From assembly GCA_051870755.1 (NCBI GenBank), contig JBJECE010000013.1, forward strand, positions 1-62,395: a stretch of 62,395 nt of DNA. Reading direction: 5' to 3'. The position numbers and the translations under genes were made by a program. The notes under the pieces are model-generated. The model saw nothing but the letters and a program-made list of their open reading frames with translations, did not search any database and was not told the origin of the DNA. Shown here piece by piece: positions 1 to 7,197 of the stretch; the first letter of the stretch is position 1; each line of letters begins with the position of its first letter. Origin of the DNA: W0P28-013 sp051870755 (GTDB taxonomy: Bacteria; Bacteroidota; Bacteroidia; Bacteroidales; Paludibacteraceae).

Positions 1-648
1 CACAAGGACGATATTTTCGACCTTGATAAAATACCTATTGAGGTGTTGGATAATGGATATACATCATATAGTCAATATGTGTCAAAATCAGATATTCAAG
101 AAAATACTATTATTGATGGAATTGATGTAGATATAAATCGTCGTGTTACTATGACGGACAAGCACGAAAATCTTGTTGATACATCATTTTCAAACAATCA
201 TACAGTATTAAAAAATTATATACCGAATATAAATGTTTGGTCAATATTCAAACGTAAGCAAGGGGATATTGGAGATGGAAATCCATTATTATATGCATTG
301 AAACACGAAGGTTATACATTAACCAATGAAATGAAAGTTAAAAACAGAATAGAAGGTATTGTAAATAAATTATTTGCAAACGGAATAAGTGCAGATTTAA
401 CATTAATGATTCCATCAACAAACGACCTAAACAACTATTTTGCACGATTGGTTGCATCTAAATGTAAAAACACAAAAGTTGTTGATAATCTGTTTGTTAA
501 AATGACTGTTGAAGAAGTTGATGACTTTATTTTTGATGAACATTCTGAATTTAGAAAATTCTACGGAAAAAATTTTAAAAAAAAACGAACAATTTTTTTA
601 AATTATTGCAAAAAAAATGAAAGATGTATTCAGATTTCATTTGATTAA
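1..648 (+). pseudogene. Phosphoribosyltransferase-like protein, N-terminal part, broken by frameshift
   Basis: The reading frame is open from base 1, so the true start lies left of the window; a GTG at 43 is only an internal candidate. The visible part contains DGNPLLYALK and a later IPSTNDL segment, which resemble the N-terminal half of plasmid- and phage-borne phosphoribosyltransferase (PRTase) proteins. The frame ends soon after an A8 tract (610-617), while the PRPP-binding half continues one frame ahead in the next entry. Removing one A would fuse the two. I infer one original gene that is now frameshifted, or one expressed through slippage on the A-run. Base composition is much more AT-rich than the housekeeping genes to the right, fitting accessory DNA. 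Confidence 0.6.
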
Positions 649-886
649 AGATATGGAAATGCGCAAAGTGATAGAACATACTATTAAACTTGCAGATTCA
701 TTTTATGGTGAATATATAGATGCAATCAATGATAAAGATGTGTTAATAATTGACGATAGCATAACATTAGGTAATACAATAAAAGAAGCATGTACAATAC
801 TAACATCTGTTTATACGCCTAAATCAATTAATATTTTAACATTATTTTCTCCGTTATATGATAGCGATGGAAAATCGTTAGTATAA
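617..886 (+). pseudogene. Phosphoribosyltransferase-like protein, PRPP-binding C-terminal part
   Basis: This 89-codon frame carries VLIIDDSITLGNT (about residues 43-55), the classic PRPP-binding loop of type I phosphoribosyltransferases: hydrophobic strand, two acidic residues, then a small-residue loop. In-frame codons run back only to 602, because a TAA sits at 599-601, so it cannot be a complete enzyme. It continues the preceding frame after a one-base shift at the A8 tract. The C-terminus ends with a PKSINILTLFS segment that is repeated in degenerate form just downstream. I am sure about the motif; whether the pair makes a functional protein is open. Confidence 0.6.
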
Positions 887-967
887 ATGTTATTCAGATA
901 TGACATTCTTGATACATTTAAACCAAAATCTATAACTGTTTTAACAATGTTCTCAAAGAAAAAATGA
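887..967 (+). pseudogene. Degenerate duplicate of the PRTase C-terminal segment
   Basis: A 26-codon frame starting directly after the PRTase stop reads PKSITVLTMFS near its end. This closely matches PKSINILTLFS at the end of the preceding frame. It is therefore a partial duplication of the C-terminal strand region, left by recombination, rather than an independent gene. There is no sign that it is expressed alone. Confidence 0.45.
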
Positions 968-1011
968 AGAAAATGTTTTAGTTTATGTAGTATAGTATAA
1001 ATCATTTAGTT

Positions 1012-1179
1012 ATGATATTAACAGAAGAAATGATTAAAGAACTTACATTGATTACAGAAGAGGAAATGAGAACTGACTATTATAATGAGTTTGAAAAACT
1101 TGTTTTACAAGACTTAATAAGTAGTTATGATGAAATGATAAAGGGATACCAAGAAAGACAGCAACAATATAATGAATAA
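1012..1179 (+). CDS. Hypothetical 55-aa acidic protein
   Basis: An ATG-to-TAA frame of 55 codons. The predicted protein is strongly acidic and helical in pattern, starting MILTEEMIKEL and ending with a Gln-rich tail (RQQQYNE). No family is recognised. It lies between PRTase remnants and other very small genes in an AT-rich accessory patch. The start is the first ATG of the frame, about 45 bases after the duplicated PRTase segment. It may be a small phage- or plasmid-type protein. Confidence 0.4.
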   Translation: MILTEEMIKELTLITEEEMRTDYYNEFEKLVLQDLISSYDEMIKGYQERQQQYNE

Positions 1180-1256
1180 AAAAATATAAGATTAACGAAT
1201 ATAATTAAGGAATAAGAAGTTCTGACTTGATTATTCCAAATAATTTTTGTATATTT

Positions 1257-1400
1257 ATGGAAAAGAATAAAGTTATTATGCAAAATGGGGAGCCAAAAAT
1301 TATTTTAAGTGAATTTGCCAATGCAATTGGCGGTGTGTCTATTGAAGAAGCAAAAGTACTCGCTTTTCAAGTTGCCAAGAAAATAATGGAAAGTAAATAG
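1257..1400 (+). CDS. Hypothetical 47-aa protein, paralogue of the 1895-2074 gene
   Basis: A 47-codon frame. Its central and C-terminal part (NGEPKIILSE, then VSIEEAK) matches the spacing of NGQVKVQLSE and MSVEEAK in the 59-aa protein at 1895-2074. The two therefore look like diverged copies of one small-protein family. The pattern is two short strands followed by a helix. Function is unknown. The match supports real coding even though the gene is short. Confidence 0.5.
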   Translation: MEKNKVIMQNGEPKIILSEFANAIGGVSIEEAKVLAFQVAKKIMESK

Positions 1401-1418
1401 AATCTATAAGAATTTGTA

Positions 1419-1667
1419 ATGGTTGTAACACACGAAATATACTTGGGTCCAGATGCAATTGATAAAGTTATTGATGTATATGTTGTTATGAACAATGATG
1501 TTTATCAAACAGAAATGCCCCAAACAGAGCACATAACTAAACACGTTCGTGATGCCGAATCAACCGACACTTCACTCTCGGATGGGAACAAATTAATAGA
1601 TAGAAAAAAAAATCTCAACCACCTTACCGAATCTCAAGGTCACAAACAGCAAAAGAATGTTGGGTGA
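1419..1667 (+). CDS. Hypothetical 82-aa protein
   Basis: An ATG frame of 82 codons beginning 18 bases after the stop of the 47-aa gene, so it may be co-transcribed with it. The first half is hydrophobic and strand-like (VIDVYVVMNNDVY). The second half is polar and low in order (ESTDTSLSDGNK). No family is recognised. The C-terminal part could be a chance extension of the frame. Confidence 0.3.
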   Translation: MVVTHEIYLGPDAIDKVIDVYVVMNNDVYQTEMPQTEHITKHVRDAESTDTSLSDGNKLIDRKKNLNHLTESQGHKQQKNVG

Positions 1668-1781
1668 ATGAGTATATAAACTATTCTTTTCAACGCAAAA
1701 TTCTAACAAAAATTCATTTTGGCAAAAATACAAATTATGTATCGTTGAAGTAAAACACTATCAAGTTACTACAAAGTAGTG

Positions 1782-1812
1782 AATCCTGCAAGAAAACTTG
1801 CAGGATTTTTTC
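1782..1812 (+). terminator. Rho-independent terminator
   Basis: Perfect 11-bp inverted repeat AATCCTGCAAG / CTTGCAGGATT with an AAAA loop (1793-1796), followed by a T-run. It ends the cluster of small plus-strand genes to its left. Confidence 0.85.
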
Positions 1813-1848
1813 CTTAACATAGAAATGGGCAATTTCAAAAATTTCTTG

Positions 1849-1856
1849 TATATTTG
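1849..1856 (+). promoter_or_regulatory. Candidate -7 element for the 59-aa gene
   Basis: TATATTTG matches the Bacteroidota -7 form TAnnTTTG and lies about 40 bases before the ATG at 1895, directly after a terminator. No clear TTTG is found 19-20 bases upstream, so the call is tentative. Confidence 0.4.
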
Positions 1857-1894
1857 CAGTAGAGTGATGTATTTATTATTAAATTAAAATCATT

Positions 1895-2074
1895 ATGGGT
1901 AAGACAAAACGTATAAATGAAGTAGATATCAATGGCAGCAAAGTGTACATTGAGAATGGCCAAGTCAAAGTGCAACTGAGCGAAAACATAACAAGAACTG
2001 GACATATGTCAGTTGAAGAAGCTAAAAGGCTGACAGAGGAAAAAATAAGGAAAATATATATGATGAACAAATGA
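1895..2074 (+). CDS. Hypothetical 59-aa protein, paralogue of the 1257-1400 gene
   Basis: A 59-codon ATG frame. It shares NG-x-x-K-x-x-LSE and S-[IV]-E-E-A-K with the 47-aa protein at 1257-1400 and has an extra basic N-terminus (MGKTKRINEV). It sits behind its own candidate promoter and after a strong terminator, so it seems separately transcribed. The family is not recognised; a role as a small regulator or toxin-antitoxin partner is only a guess. Confidence 0.5.
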   Translation: MGKTKRINEVDINGSKVYIENGQVKVQLSENITRTGHMSVEEAKRLTEEKIRKIYMMNK

Positions 2075-2148
2075 AATATAGTTACGTAATTGAACAAATA
2101 GTATATCAAAAAATTGTATATTTAATATTGAACTAAATACTTAATGAT

Positions 2149-2367
2149 ATGAAGAAAAAAGAATATTTAAACGAAGATGGGAGCATTGACTTTGCTAAAT
2201 TTGATTTATTAAGCGAATCGGAACAACTCAACGACAAAACATCATGGACAAATAAACAAGTGTGGGAGTACTTTAGTCGAGATGGTGTTATGACACATGA
2301 AGAGTTTTGTCATGAATTAGATAAAATAATAGAGGAAGTTTATGGGGAAGTTCCATCCCGAAAATAG
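2149..2367 (+). CDS. Hypothetical 72-aa acidic protein
   Basis: A 72-codon frame of charged, helix-forming composition (MKKKEYLNEDGSIDFAKFD at the start, EELDKIIEEVY-like pattern near the end). No family is recognised. Its 3' end overlaps the first codons of the restriction-enzyme remnant in another frame. The composition break at about 2345-2375 suggests that its last residues may come from the recombination junction rather than from the original gene. Confidence 0.4.
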   Translation: MKKKEYLNEDGSIDFAKFDLLSESEQLNDKTSWTNKQVWEYFSRDGVMTHEEFCHELDKIIEEVYGEVPSRK

Positions 2368-2545
2368 CCGATTTGACGACAAATCAAAATATACCGATTG
2401 GGCGGCACGCGACGATATAAAATCCGAACTCAAAATGGACTTGATTCTTGTGCTGTCGGAATACGGCTATCCGCCGGTTACCAACGATGCCGTATTCAAA
2501 CATATCTTCGAGCAGGCCGAGAATTTCAAGAAATATAATCAATAA
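2342..2545 (+). pseudogene. C-terminal remnant of type I restriction enzyme subunit HsdR
   Basis: The 67-codon frame reads YTDWAARDDIKSEL, then GYPPVTNDAVF, then IFEQAENFKKYN. These are the hallmark end sequences of type I restriction endonuclease R subunits (the DUF3387-type C-terminus), which are normally about 1000 aa long. Only about 55 of those codons remain. The ATG at 2342 lies in the unrelated upstream DNA, because a TAG at 2330-2332 closes the frame just before it. I conclude that the rest of hsdR was deleted or replaced by the AT-rich patch to the left. Base composition returns to the GC-richer chromosomal style inside this remnant. Confidence 0.75.
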
Positions 2546-2552
2546 ATGCACT

Positions 2553-4379
2553 TTACCGCCCACGTTTGATAATAACCATTTCGCAATGAGCGCAGTCGAA
2601 AGTCAGCAGTAAATCGGCACTGCCGCATTGCAAAACCAATGGTTCGCGAGGCGGATTTTGCGGTTTTTGCCGTGGACACCAACCAAAACTGTAACGCAAG
2701 CAGTGTTTCGTGCGCATCAACTCGGCACCATCGACCGGTGCGGTCTCGAAAGCACGCTGCACGACCTGCGCGCCATGACGTGCGTAAAAGGCGACAGCCT
2801 TGTCGTTCAGCACGTTAGTGCGGTAATCGAGCACCGACTGCGGAAACGGATGGTTGGTCGCAGGCCACGCGGCTGTACGTTTCGGGAAATTGGCTTGGCG
2901 CACCTCGGCCAAACGCTGCATCAACGACCGACGGGCATCGGCTATCTGCGACACCGGCACAAACCACGCAACCGGCATATCCAACTGAAAATCAGAAAGT
3001 TCAAAGTCGGTATCGCCTAATTTGGCAAACTGTGTACGAAACACTTCGCGCGCGCGTTCGCCATTGTTTGCCGGCGTTTTATCGATGGTCAGCACATGCG
3101 TTGCACGATTGCCATCTTCGTCGCACGCTGTGCAAAGCAGACCTTCGGCGTGGTCGGCCACCGTAATGCGAACGGCGATTTTGCGTTCGGCAGTTTTGCC
3201 CGCCAACACCCTTTCGAACGCCACATCTTGATTACGATACAACATCGTGCCAATGTCCACATGCGGCATCTTCAGCGGGAACAACCGCCCCTGCTCTGCC
3301 CTATTGACGCGAAAACCGACCAATTCGCCCGATTTTCCGACACCGCAAAGCCCGTCGCCATTGGCCAAGGCGACTTGGCTATCAACACATATACTGTTGT
3401 TTGTCAGCGACTTAACTCGACCAATTGGTTCTCCAAGCGATTTCGGTGTATCAAACGATGCGATGGCGTCGGTGCGTTGTTGCAGAAAATAATCCGTCGC
3501 ACCGCGATAGAATGTTTTTTGCGGATTCGGTTCGAAAAAGAAGCGCGTCGTGCCCGACGAAGCCCGCCTTTCAGTGCGTTCTTCGAGCAAGGCATCGATT
3601 TTTCGGCGATAGTAAGCCGTGAGATTTTTGACGTAGTGTTCGTCCTTCAGCCGCCCTTCGATTTTGAACGACGACACGCCGGCATCAATCAGTTCAGCCA
3701 AATGCGCCGACGCATCGAAATCTTTGAGCGACAACAAATGTTTGCCATCGGCCAGCACACGGCCATCGGCGTCGAGCAACGTATAAGGCAATCGACACAT
3801 CTGCGCACACGCGCCACGATTGGCACTGCGCTGCCGCAACGCTTGGCTCAGGTAACACTGCCCACTGTACGACACGCACAAGGCGCCATGCACAAAACAC
3901 TCGAGCGCAACAGCCGTATTGTCGGCAATATGGCGAATCTGCTCCAACGACAACTCGCGTGCCAAAACAACCTGTTCGAAACCGCACTGCTCCAAAAAAC
4001 GCACTTTATCGAGCGTCCGATTGTCGCACTGCGTGCTGGCATGCAACGGAATAGGCGGCAAATCGAGTTCCGTCAGTCCCATGTCCTGCACAATCAGAGC
4101 ATCGACACCGACATTATATAAGTCATTGATTATCAGACGAGCCTGTTCCAACTCGTCATCAGTCAGAATGGTATTCAGCGCCACATAGACCCGCGCATAA
4201 AAGCGGTGGGCATAAACCACCAATCGTTCAATCTCGGACAACGAATTACCGACCGCCTGCCGCGCGCCAAATTTCGGTGCGCCGATATACACGGCATCAG
4301 CGCCATGACCGACAGCCGCGATACCCACATCGGCATTGCGAGCCGGCGCCAACAACTCTATTTTGCGCCGGATTCTCAT
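2553..4379 (-). CDS. Peptidase U32 family protein (RlhA/TrhP-type RNA hydroxylation)
   Basis: A 608-aa U32-family protein. The start (IELLAPARN), HASTQ (113-117) and the cysteine cluster Cys168, Cys175, Cys191 and Cys195, within CVSYSGQCYLSQ and the following CAQMC, are typical. Members RlhA and TrhP hydroxylate 23S rRNA or tRNA using a Cys-bound Fe-S cluster and prephenate. The 'peptidase' name is historical. The length fits the long RlhA-like form with a C-terminal extension of about 250 residues. The ATG overlaps the stop of the MmcQ gene upstream by four bases, so it is translationally coupled in a three-gene run with the S4 protein. Which RNA it modifies cannot be read from the sequence. 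Confidence 0.85.
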   Translation of the reverse strand: MRIRRKIELLAPARNADVGIAAVGHGADAVYIGAPKFGARQAVGNSLSEIERLVVYAHRFYARVYVALNTILTDDELEQARLIINDLYNVGVDALIVQDMGLTELDLPPIPLHASTQCDNRTLDKVRFLEQCGFEQVVLARELSLEQIRHIADNTAVALECFVHGALCVSYSGQCYLSQALRQRSANRGACAQMCRLPYTLLDADGRVLADGKHLLSLKDFDASAHLAELIDAGVSSFKIEGRLKDEHYVKNLTAYYRRKIDALLEERTERRASSGTTRFFFEPNPQKTFYRGATDYFLQQRTDAIASFDTPKSLGEPIGRVKSLTNNSICVDSQVALANGDGLCGVGKSGELVGFRVNRAEQGRLFPLKMPHVDIGTMLYRNQDVAFERVLAGKTAERKIAVRITVADHAEGLLCTACDEDGNRATHVLTIDKTPANNGERAREVFRTQFAKLGDTDFELSDFQLDMPVAWFVPVSQIADARRSLMQRLAEVRQANFPKRTAAWPATNHPFPQSVLDYRTNVLNDKAVAFYARHGAQVVQRAFETAPVDGAELMRTKHCLRYSFGWCPRQKPQNPPREPLVLQCGSADLLLTFDCAHCEMVIIKRGR

Positions 4380-4726
4380 AAAGGCAGCGCTTCGCGGTCA
4401 CGCTTCGGCAGTTTATCGTACACCAAACGATAGGATTTTTCGATCATTTCGCGCAAAACGATTGTAGGCACATCGGCCTGCAAATAGACCGTATTCCAAT
4501 GTTTTTTGTTCATGTGCCAACCGGCGATAACGCCCTCGTAGCGCTCGCGCCACTCAACGGCCACGTCCGGTTCACATTTCAGATTCACGCGGTCGGCACG
4601 CTCCAAATCGACCAACGCGAACATGTGTCCGCCCACGCAGAAAACCAACGTTGTATCGTCGAACGGGAAACGCTCTTCGGCATAAGGCAACGACAGACAA
4701 AACGTGCGTAAATCCTCAATATTCAT
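4376..4726 (-). CDS. MmcQ/YjbR family protein
   Basis: A 116-aa protein with the family layout: an N-terminal LRTFCLSLP segment, then FPFDDTTLVFCVGGHMFAL, and the WHMNKKHWNTVYL region near residue 75. MmcQ/YjbR proteins have a CyaY-like fold with proposed DNA binding; their cellular role is poorly defined. The length is normal for the family. It overlaps the S4 gene upstream and the U32 gene downstream by four bases each, so all three should share one mRNA. Confidence 0.85.
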   Translation of the reverse strand: MNIEDLRTFCLSLPYAEERFPFDDTTLVFCVGGHMFALVDLERADRVNLKCEPDVAVEWRERYEGVIAGWHMNKKHWNTVYLQADVPTIVLREMIEKSYRLVYDKLPKRDREALPL

Positions 4727-4941
4727 AGTACGTTTATCACAAAACGGTCGAACTGAATGGTGTCGCCGGAAACGATTTTGGCACGTTTACGCCATTCGGG
4801 CTGTCCGTTGCGCAGCACCAAGCCGTCCGTTACAACCTGTTGGGCCACACTGCCCGACTCCACCACATTCACCGCCTTCAGCAAAGCTATCAATGGGATA
4901 AAAGTTTCGCCGGCGCGCAAACGGAAATCAATCTTTTCCAT
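4723..4941 (-). CDS. S4 domain RNA-binding protein (YbcJ-like)
   Basis: A 72-aa single-domain S4 protein. It starts MEKIDFRLRAGETFIPLIALLK-like, then has the S4 turn GLVLRNG near residues 40-46 and a basic WRKRAKIVSGD stretch. S4 domains bind structured RNA, and small stand-alone versions are associated with ribosomal RNA. It is the first gene of a three-gene overlapping run, with the MmcQ start inside its stop. The gap to the WlbA-like gene upstream is only 14 bases. Confidence 0.8.
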   Translation of the reverse strand: MEKIDFRLRAGETFIPLIALLKAVNVVESGSVAQQVVTDGLVLRNGQPEWRKRAKIVSGDTIQFDRFVINVL

Positions 4942-4955
4942 CGATTGTCAGAGAA

Positions 4956-5921
4956 TTACCACCCAAAAGGATGTTTGGCAGCCGGCAACTTGGCCAATGG
5001 ATGATAGTCGCCCACCAAACCCACAGGCTGTGCATTGCGAATGGCATGCACGATGTTGATGGACTCGCGCGCATCTTCGATGCCGAAGCCCTCGCCGGCC
5101 AAAATCCGTTTGTAACTCTCGGTGTGCAGTTCGGTAAACCCTTGGCTGAACTCAAATTCCGAGCCATCGATATTGATAGTGCGGTAGGTACGTTTTTCGC
5201 CCTGCACGGCATTTTCGGGCAAATTGTCGGCATTGATGCTCAAGAAATAGCGTACGCGCGCCTTCTCGAGTTCGAGATAACCGGCACAGCGGTCGTGCGC
5301 CATCACATGCACCACATTTTTGGACACTTTGCCGAACACCCATTGCAGCATATCGTAGAAATGCACGCCAATATTCGTGGCAATGCCGCCACTTTTGTGA
5401 ATATCGCCCTTCCAACTCGTGTAGTACCAATTGCCACGCGATGTGATATAAGTCAAATCGACATCGAAAATTTTATCCTTCGGAGCGGCATCGACTGTTT
5501 GTTTCAACGCCACGATGGACGGATGCAGGCGCAGTTGCAAAATCGTGTTGATGCGGTGGCCTGTTTCTTTCTCTATTTGCACCAATTGATCGATATTCCA
5601 CGGATTCAGCACCAATGGTTTTTCGCATATAACGTCGGCACCGAGGCGCAAACTGTAACGCATGTGCGCATCGTGCAGATAGTTAGGCGTACAAATCGAC
5701 ACATAATCGATTTTCCGATCGGTAGCCTTGATTTTCGAACAATGGCGATCGAACACTTCAAACTCGGTAAAGAAATCGGCTTGCGGAAAATAACTATCCA
5801 TGATGCCGACACTATCGAACTTGTCGTAGGCCGCCACCAAGCGGTTGCCCGTGTCCTTGATGGCTCGCAAATGCCGTGGAGCAATATAGCCGGCCGCGCC
5901 AATCAATGCAAAATTTTTCAT
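4956..5921 (-). CDS. UDP-GlcNAcA 3-dehydrogenase, WlbA/WbpB type (Gfo/Idh/MocA family)
   Basis: A 321-aa oxidoreductase. The N-terminal Rossmann loop is GAAGYIAPRHL (9-19), EKP is at 100-102, and SGGIATNIGVHFYD spans 177-190, typical of Gfo/Idh/MocA enzymes with the active-site His in the last motif. The AAGYIAPRH start is characteristic of WlbA/WbpB, which oxidises the 3-OH of UDP-N-acetylglucosaminuronate on the path to 2,3-diacetamido uronic acids of O-antigen or A-LPS. The WbpD-like N-acetyltransferase lies directly upstream, supporting this. No WbpA or WbpI is visible in the window, so the route must be completed elsewhere. Confidence 0.85.
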   Translation of the reverse strand: MKNFALIGAAGYIAPRHLRAIKDTGNRLVAAYDKFDSVGIMDSYFPQADFFTEFEVFDRHCSKIKATDRKIDYVSICTPNYLHDAHMRYSLRLGADVICEKPLVLNPWNIDQLVQIEKETGHRINTILQLRLHPSIVALKQTVDAAPKDKIFDVDLTYITSRGNWYYTSWKGDIHKSGGIATNIGVHFYDMLQWVFGKVSKNVVHVMAHDRCAGYLELEKARVRYFLSINADNLPENAVQGEKRTYRTINIDGSEFEFSQGFTELHTESYKRILAGEGFGIEDARESINIVHAIRNAQPVGLVGDYHPLAKLPAAKHPFGW

Positions 5922-5969
5922 AAACTATTTTTAGATTTAATTATCACATTTTAATCAAACACGCATCCT

Positions 5970-6545
5970 TCAACTGATTTTGGTAACTTGTCCATCGTTC
6001 AGTCGATAGTGTTCGCCCGTAGCCGGACAAACGGCCTCGCCTTTCTCGTCGAATGTCAGTTTTTCGCCGTAGGCACTCACCCAGCCAACTTGCCGTGCCG
6101 GATTGCCCACCATCAACGCGTAAGGTTTCACATCTTTGGTAACGACCGAACCTGCGCCAATCAAGGCATATTCGCCGATTTCGTGGCCGCACACAATGGT
6201 GGCGTTTGCGCCAACGCTTGCCCCGCGGCGAATGAGTGTGCGCCGATATTCATTTTTGCGCGACACATGGCTCCGCGGATTTATCACATTGGTAAACACC
6301 ATCGATGGGCCGAGGAATACATCGTCCTCGCACACAACGCCCGTGTAAACCGACACATTGTTCTGAATTTTGACATTGCGCCCCAAGCGTACATCGGGCG
6401 AAATCACCACATTTTGGCCGATATTGCACTCGTCGCCGATGGTGCAACCCGACATGATATGCGAAAAATGCCAAATTTTGGTACCTTGTCCGATGGTGCA
6501 TCCCTCATCGACGTATGCCGATTCGTGCTTGAAATAATTGGTCAT
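5970..6545 (-). CDS. WbpD-like sugar-nucleotide N-acetyltransferase
   Basis: A 191-aa left-handed beta-helix acyltransferase. It has many hexapeptide turns (IGQGTKIW, IGDECNIGQNV, LGRNVKIQNNV) and the family end GAGSVVTKDV / VGNPAR. The start MTNYFKHESAYVDEG matches WbpD/WlbB enzymes, which acetylate the 3-amino group made after WlbA and a transaminase. I chose the ATG at 6545. The frame stays open for 19 more codons, but those read like noncoding sequence and overlap the spacer to the lipoprotein gene. The likely substrate is UDP-2-acetamido-3-amino-glucuronate. Confidence 0.85.
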   Translation of the reverse strand: MTNYFKHESAYVDEGCTIGQGTKIWHFSHIMSGCTIGDECNIGQNVVISPDVRLGRNVKIQNNVSVYTGVVCEDDVFLGPSMVFTNVINPRSHVSRKNEYRRTLIRRGASVGANATIVCGHEIGEYALIGAGSVVTKDVKPYALMVGNPARQVGWVSAYGEKLTFDEKGEAVCPATGEHYRLNDGQVTKIS

Positions 6546-6556
6546 TGTCGATACGG

Positions 6557-7045
6557 TTACCACAGCAGCACCAAGCGGAACAACATTGGGTCCGGTTCCC
6601 ACTTCGTGTCGATTTCGTAGTTGAAATCACTCTGCGTGAGATAGATGCGCACATTACCGATGCCATAGTCGTAATCGATGGTTTCGGTATAGAACACCCA
6701 TTGTGGATTACCGCCATCATCGACAATCTGCTCCTCTTTGTGCCGACTCATAGGCAATAATTGCTGTGTGCGCTGTTCGGTCCCCGAATCATACTCGATG
6801 TAGCACTGCGCCAAGCCGTAGTCATAGATGAATTCCGTCAGTTCCGGCACATTAAAATCGGCGTAAAAATAGTTGTTATTAGCCGCGTTGGAATAATTCC
6901 ATGTATCGACTTTCAGATCGATAATTTTCCACGAGCCAACACCCGGATCACCTTTGTCGCCTTTCGGTCCTTTCGGTCCTTGCGGTCCCTCGCACGCTAC
7001 CAGCGCCAATGCCGCCACCAAGAGTAAAACTGTTTTCTTCATCAT
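6557..7045 (-). CDS. Collagen-motif lipoprotein
   Basis: A 162-aa predicted lipoprotein. The SPII signal MKKTVLLLVAALALVAC ends at Cys18/19. Right after it come about five Gly-X-Y triplets (GPQGPKGPKGDKGDPG), a short collagen-like stalk. The remaining ~120 residues are aromatic-rich and beta-like, with no family recognised. The pattern of a lipid anchor, short collagen stalk and small globular head is common in Bacteroidales surface proteins. Expression is expected from the strong promoter at 7123-7153. The start may be 7045 or the next Met at 7042. Confidence 0.75.
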   Translation of the reverse strand: MMKKTVLLLVAALALVACEGPQGPKGPKGDKGDPGVGSWKIIDLKVDTWNYSNAANNNYFYADFNVPELTEFIYDYGLAQCYIEYDSGTEQRTQQLLPMSRHKEEQIVDDGGNPQWVFYTETIDYDYGIGNVRIYLTQSDFNYEIDTKWEPDPMLFRLVLLW

Positions 7046-7122
7046 TTTTCAATTTTAATCGTTTATTATCAATACTTTACACATATTTCCAACTTTGCGT
7101 CCGAAACAAGCGTTCGTGTTTG

Positions 7123-7153
7123 CAAAGATACGACATTTTCGATGCCGCACAAA
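7123..7153 (-). promoter_or_regulatory. Bacteroidota primary-sigma promoter for the collagen-motif lipoprotein
   Basis: On the minus strand, TTTG (7153-7150), a 19-base spacer and TATCTTTG (7130-7123) match the consensus exactly. It lies about 80 bases before the lipoprotein start. Confidence 0.8.
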
Positions 7154-7197
7154 TTTTCGCGCCTTTTTTTTGCAACTTTTTTCATCGCCACCCCTTT

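Noticed and set aside
3096..4121. 341-aa plus-strand frame
   Set aside because: Antisense shadow of the U32 family gene with no motif.
4971..5954. 327-aa plus-strand frame
   Set aside because: Antisense shadow of the WlbA-like gene.
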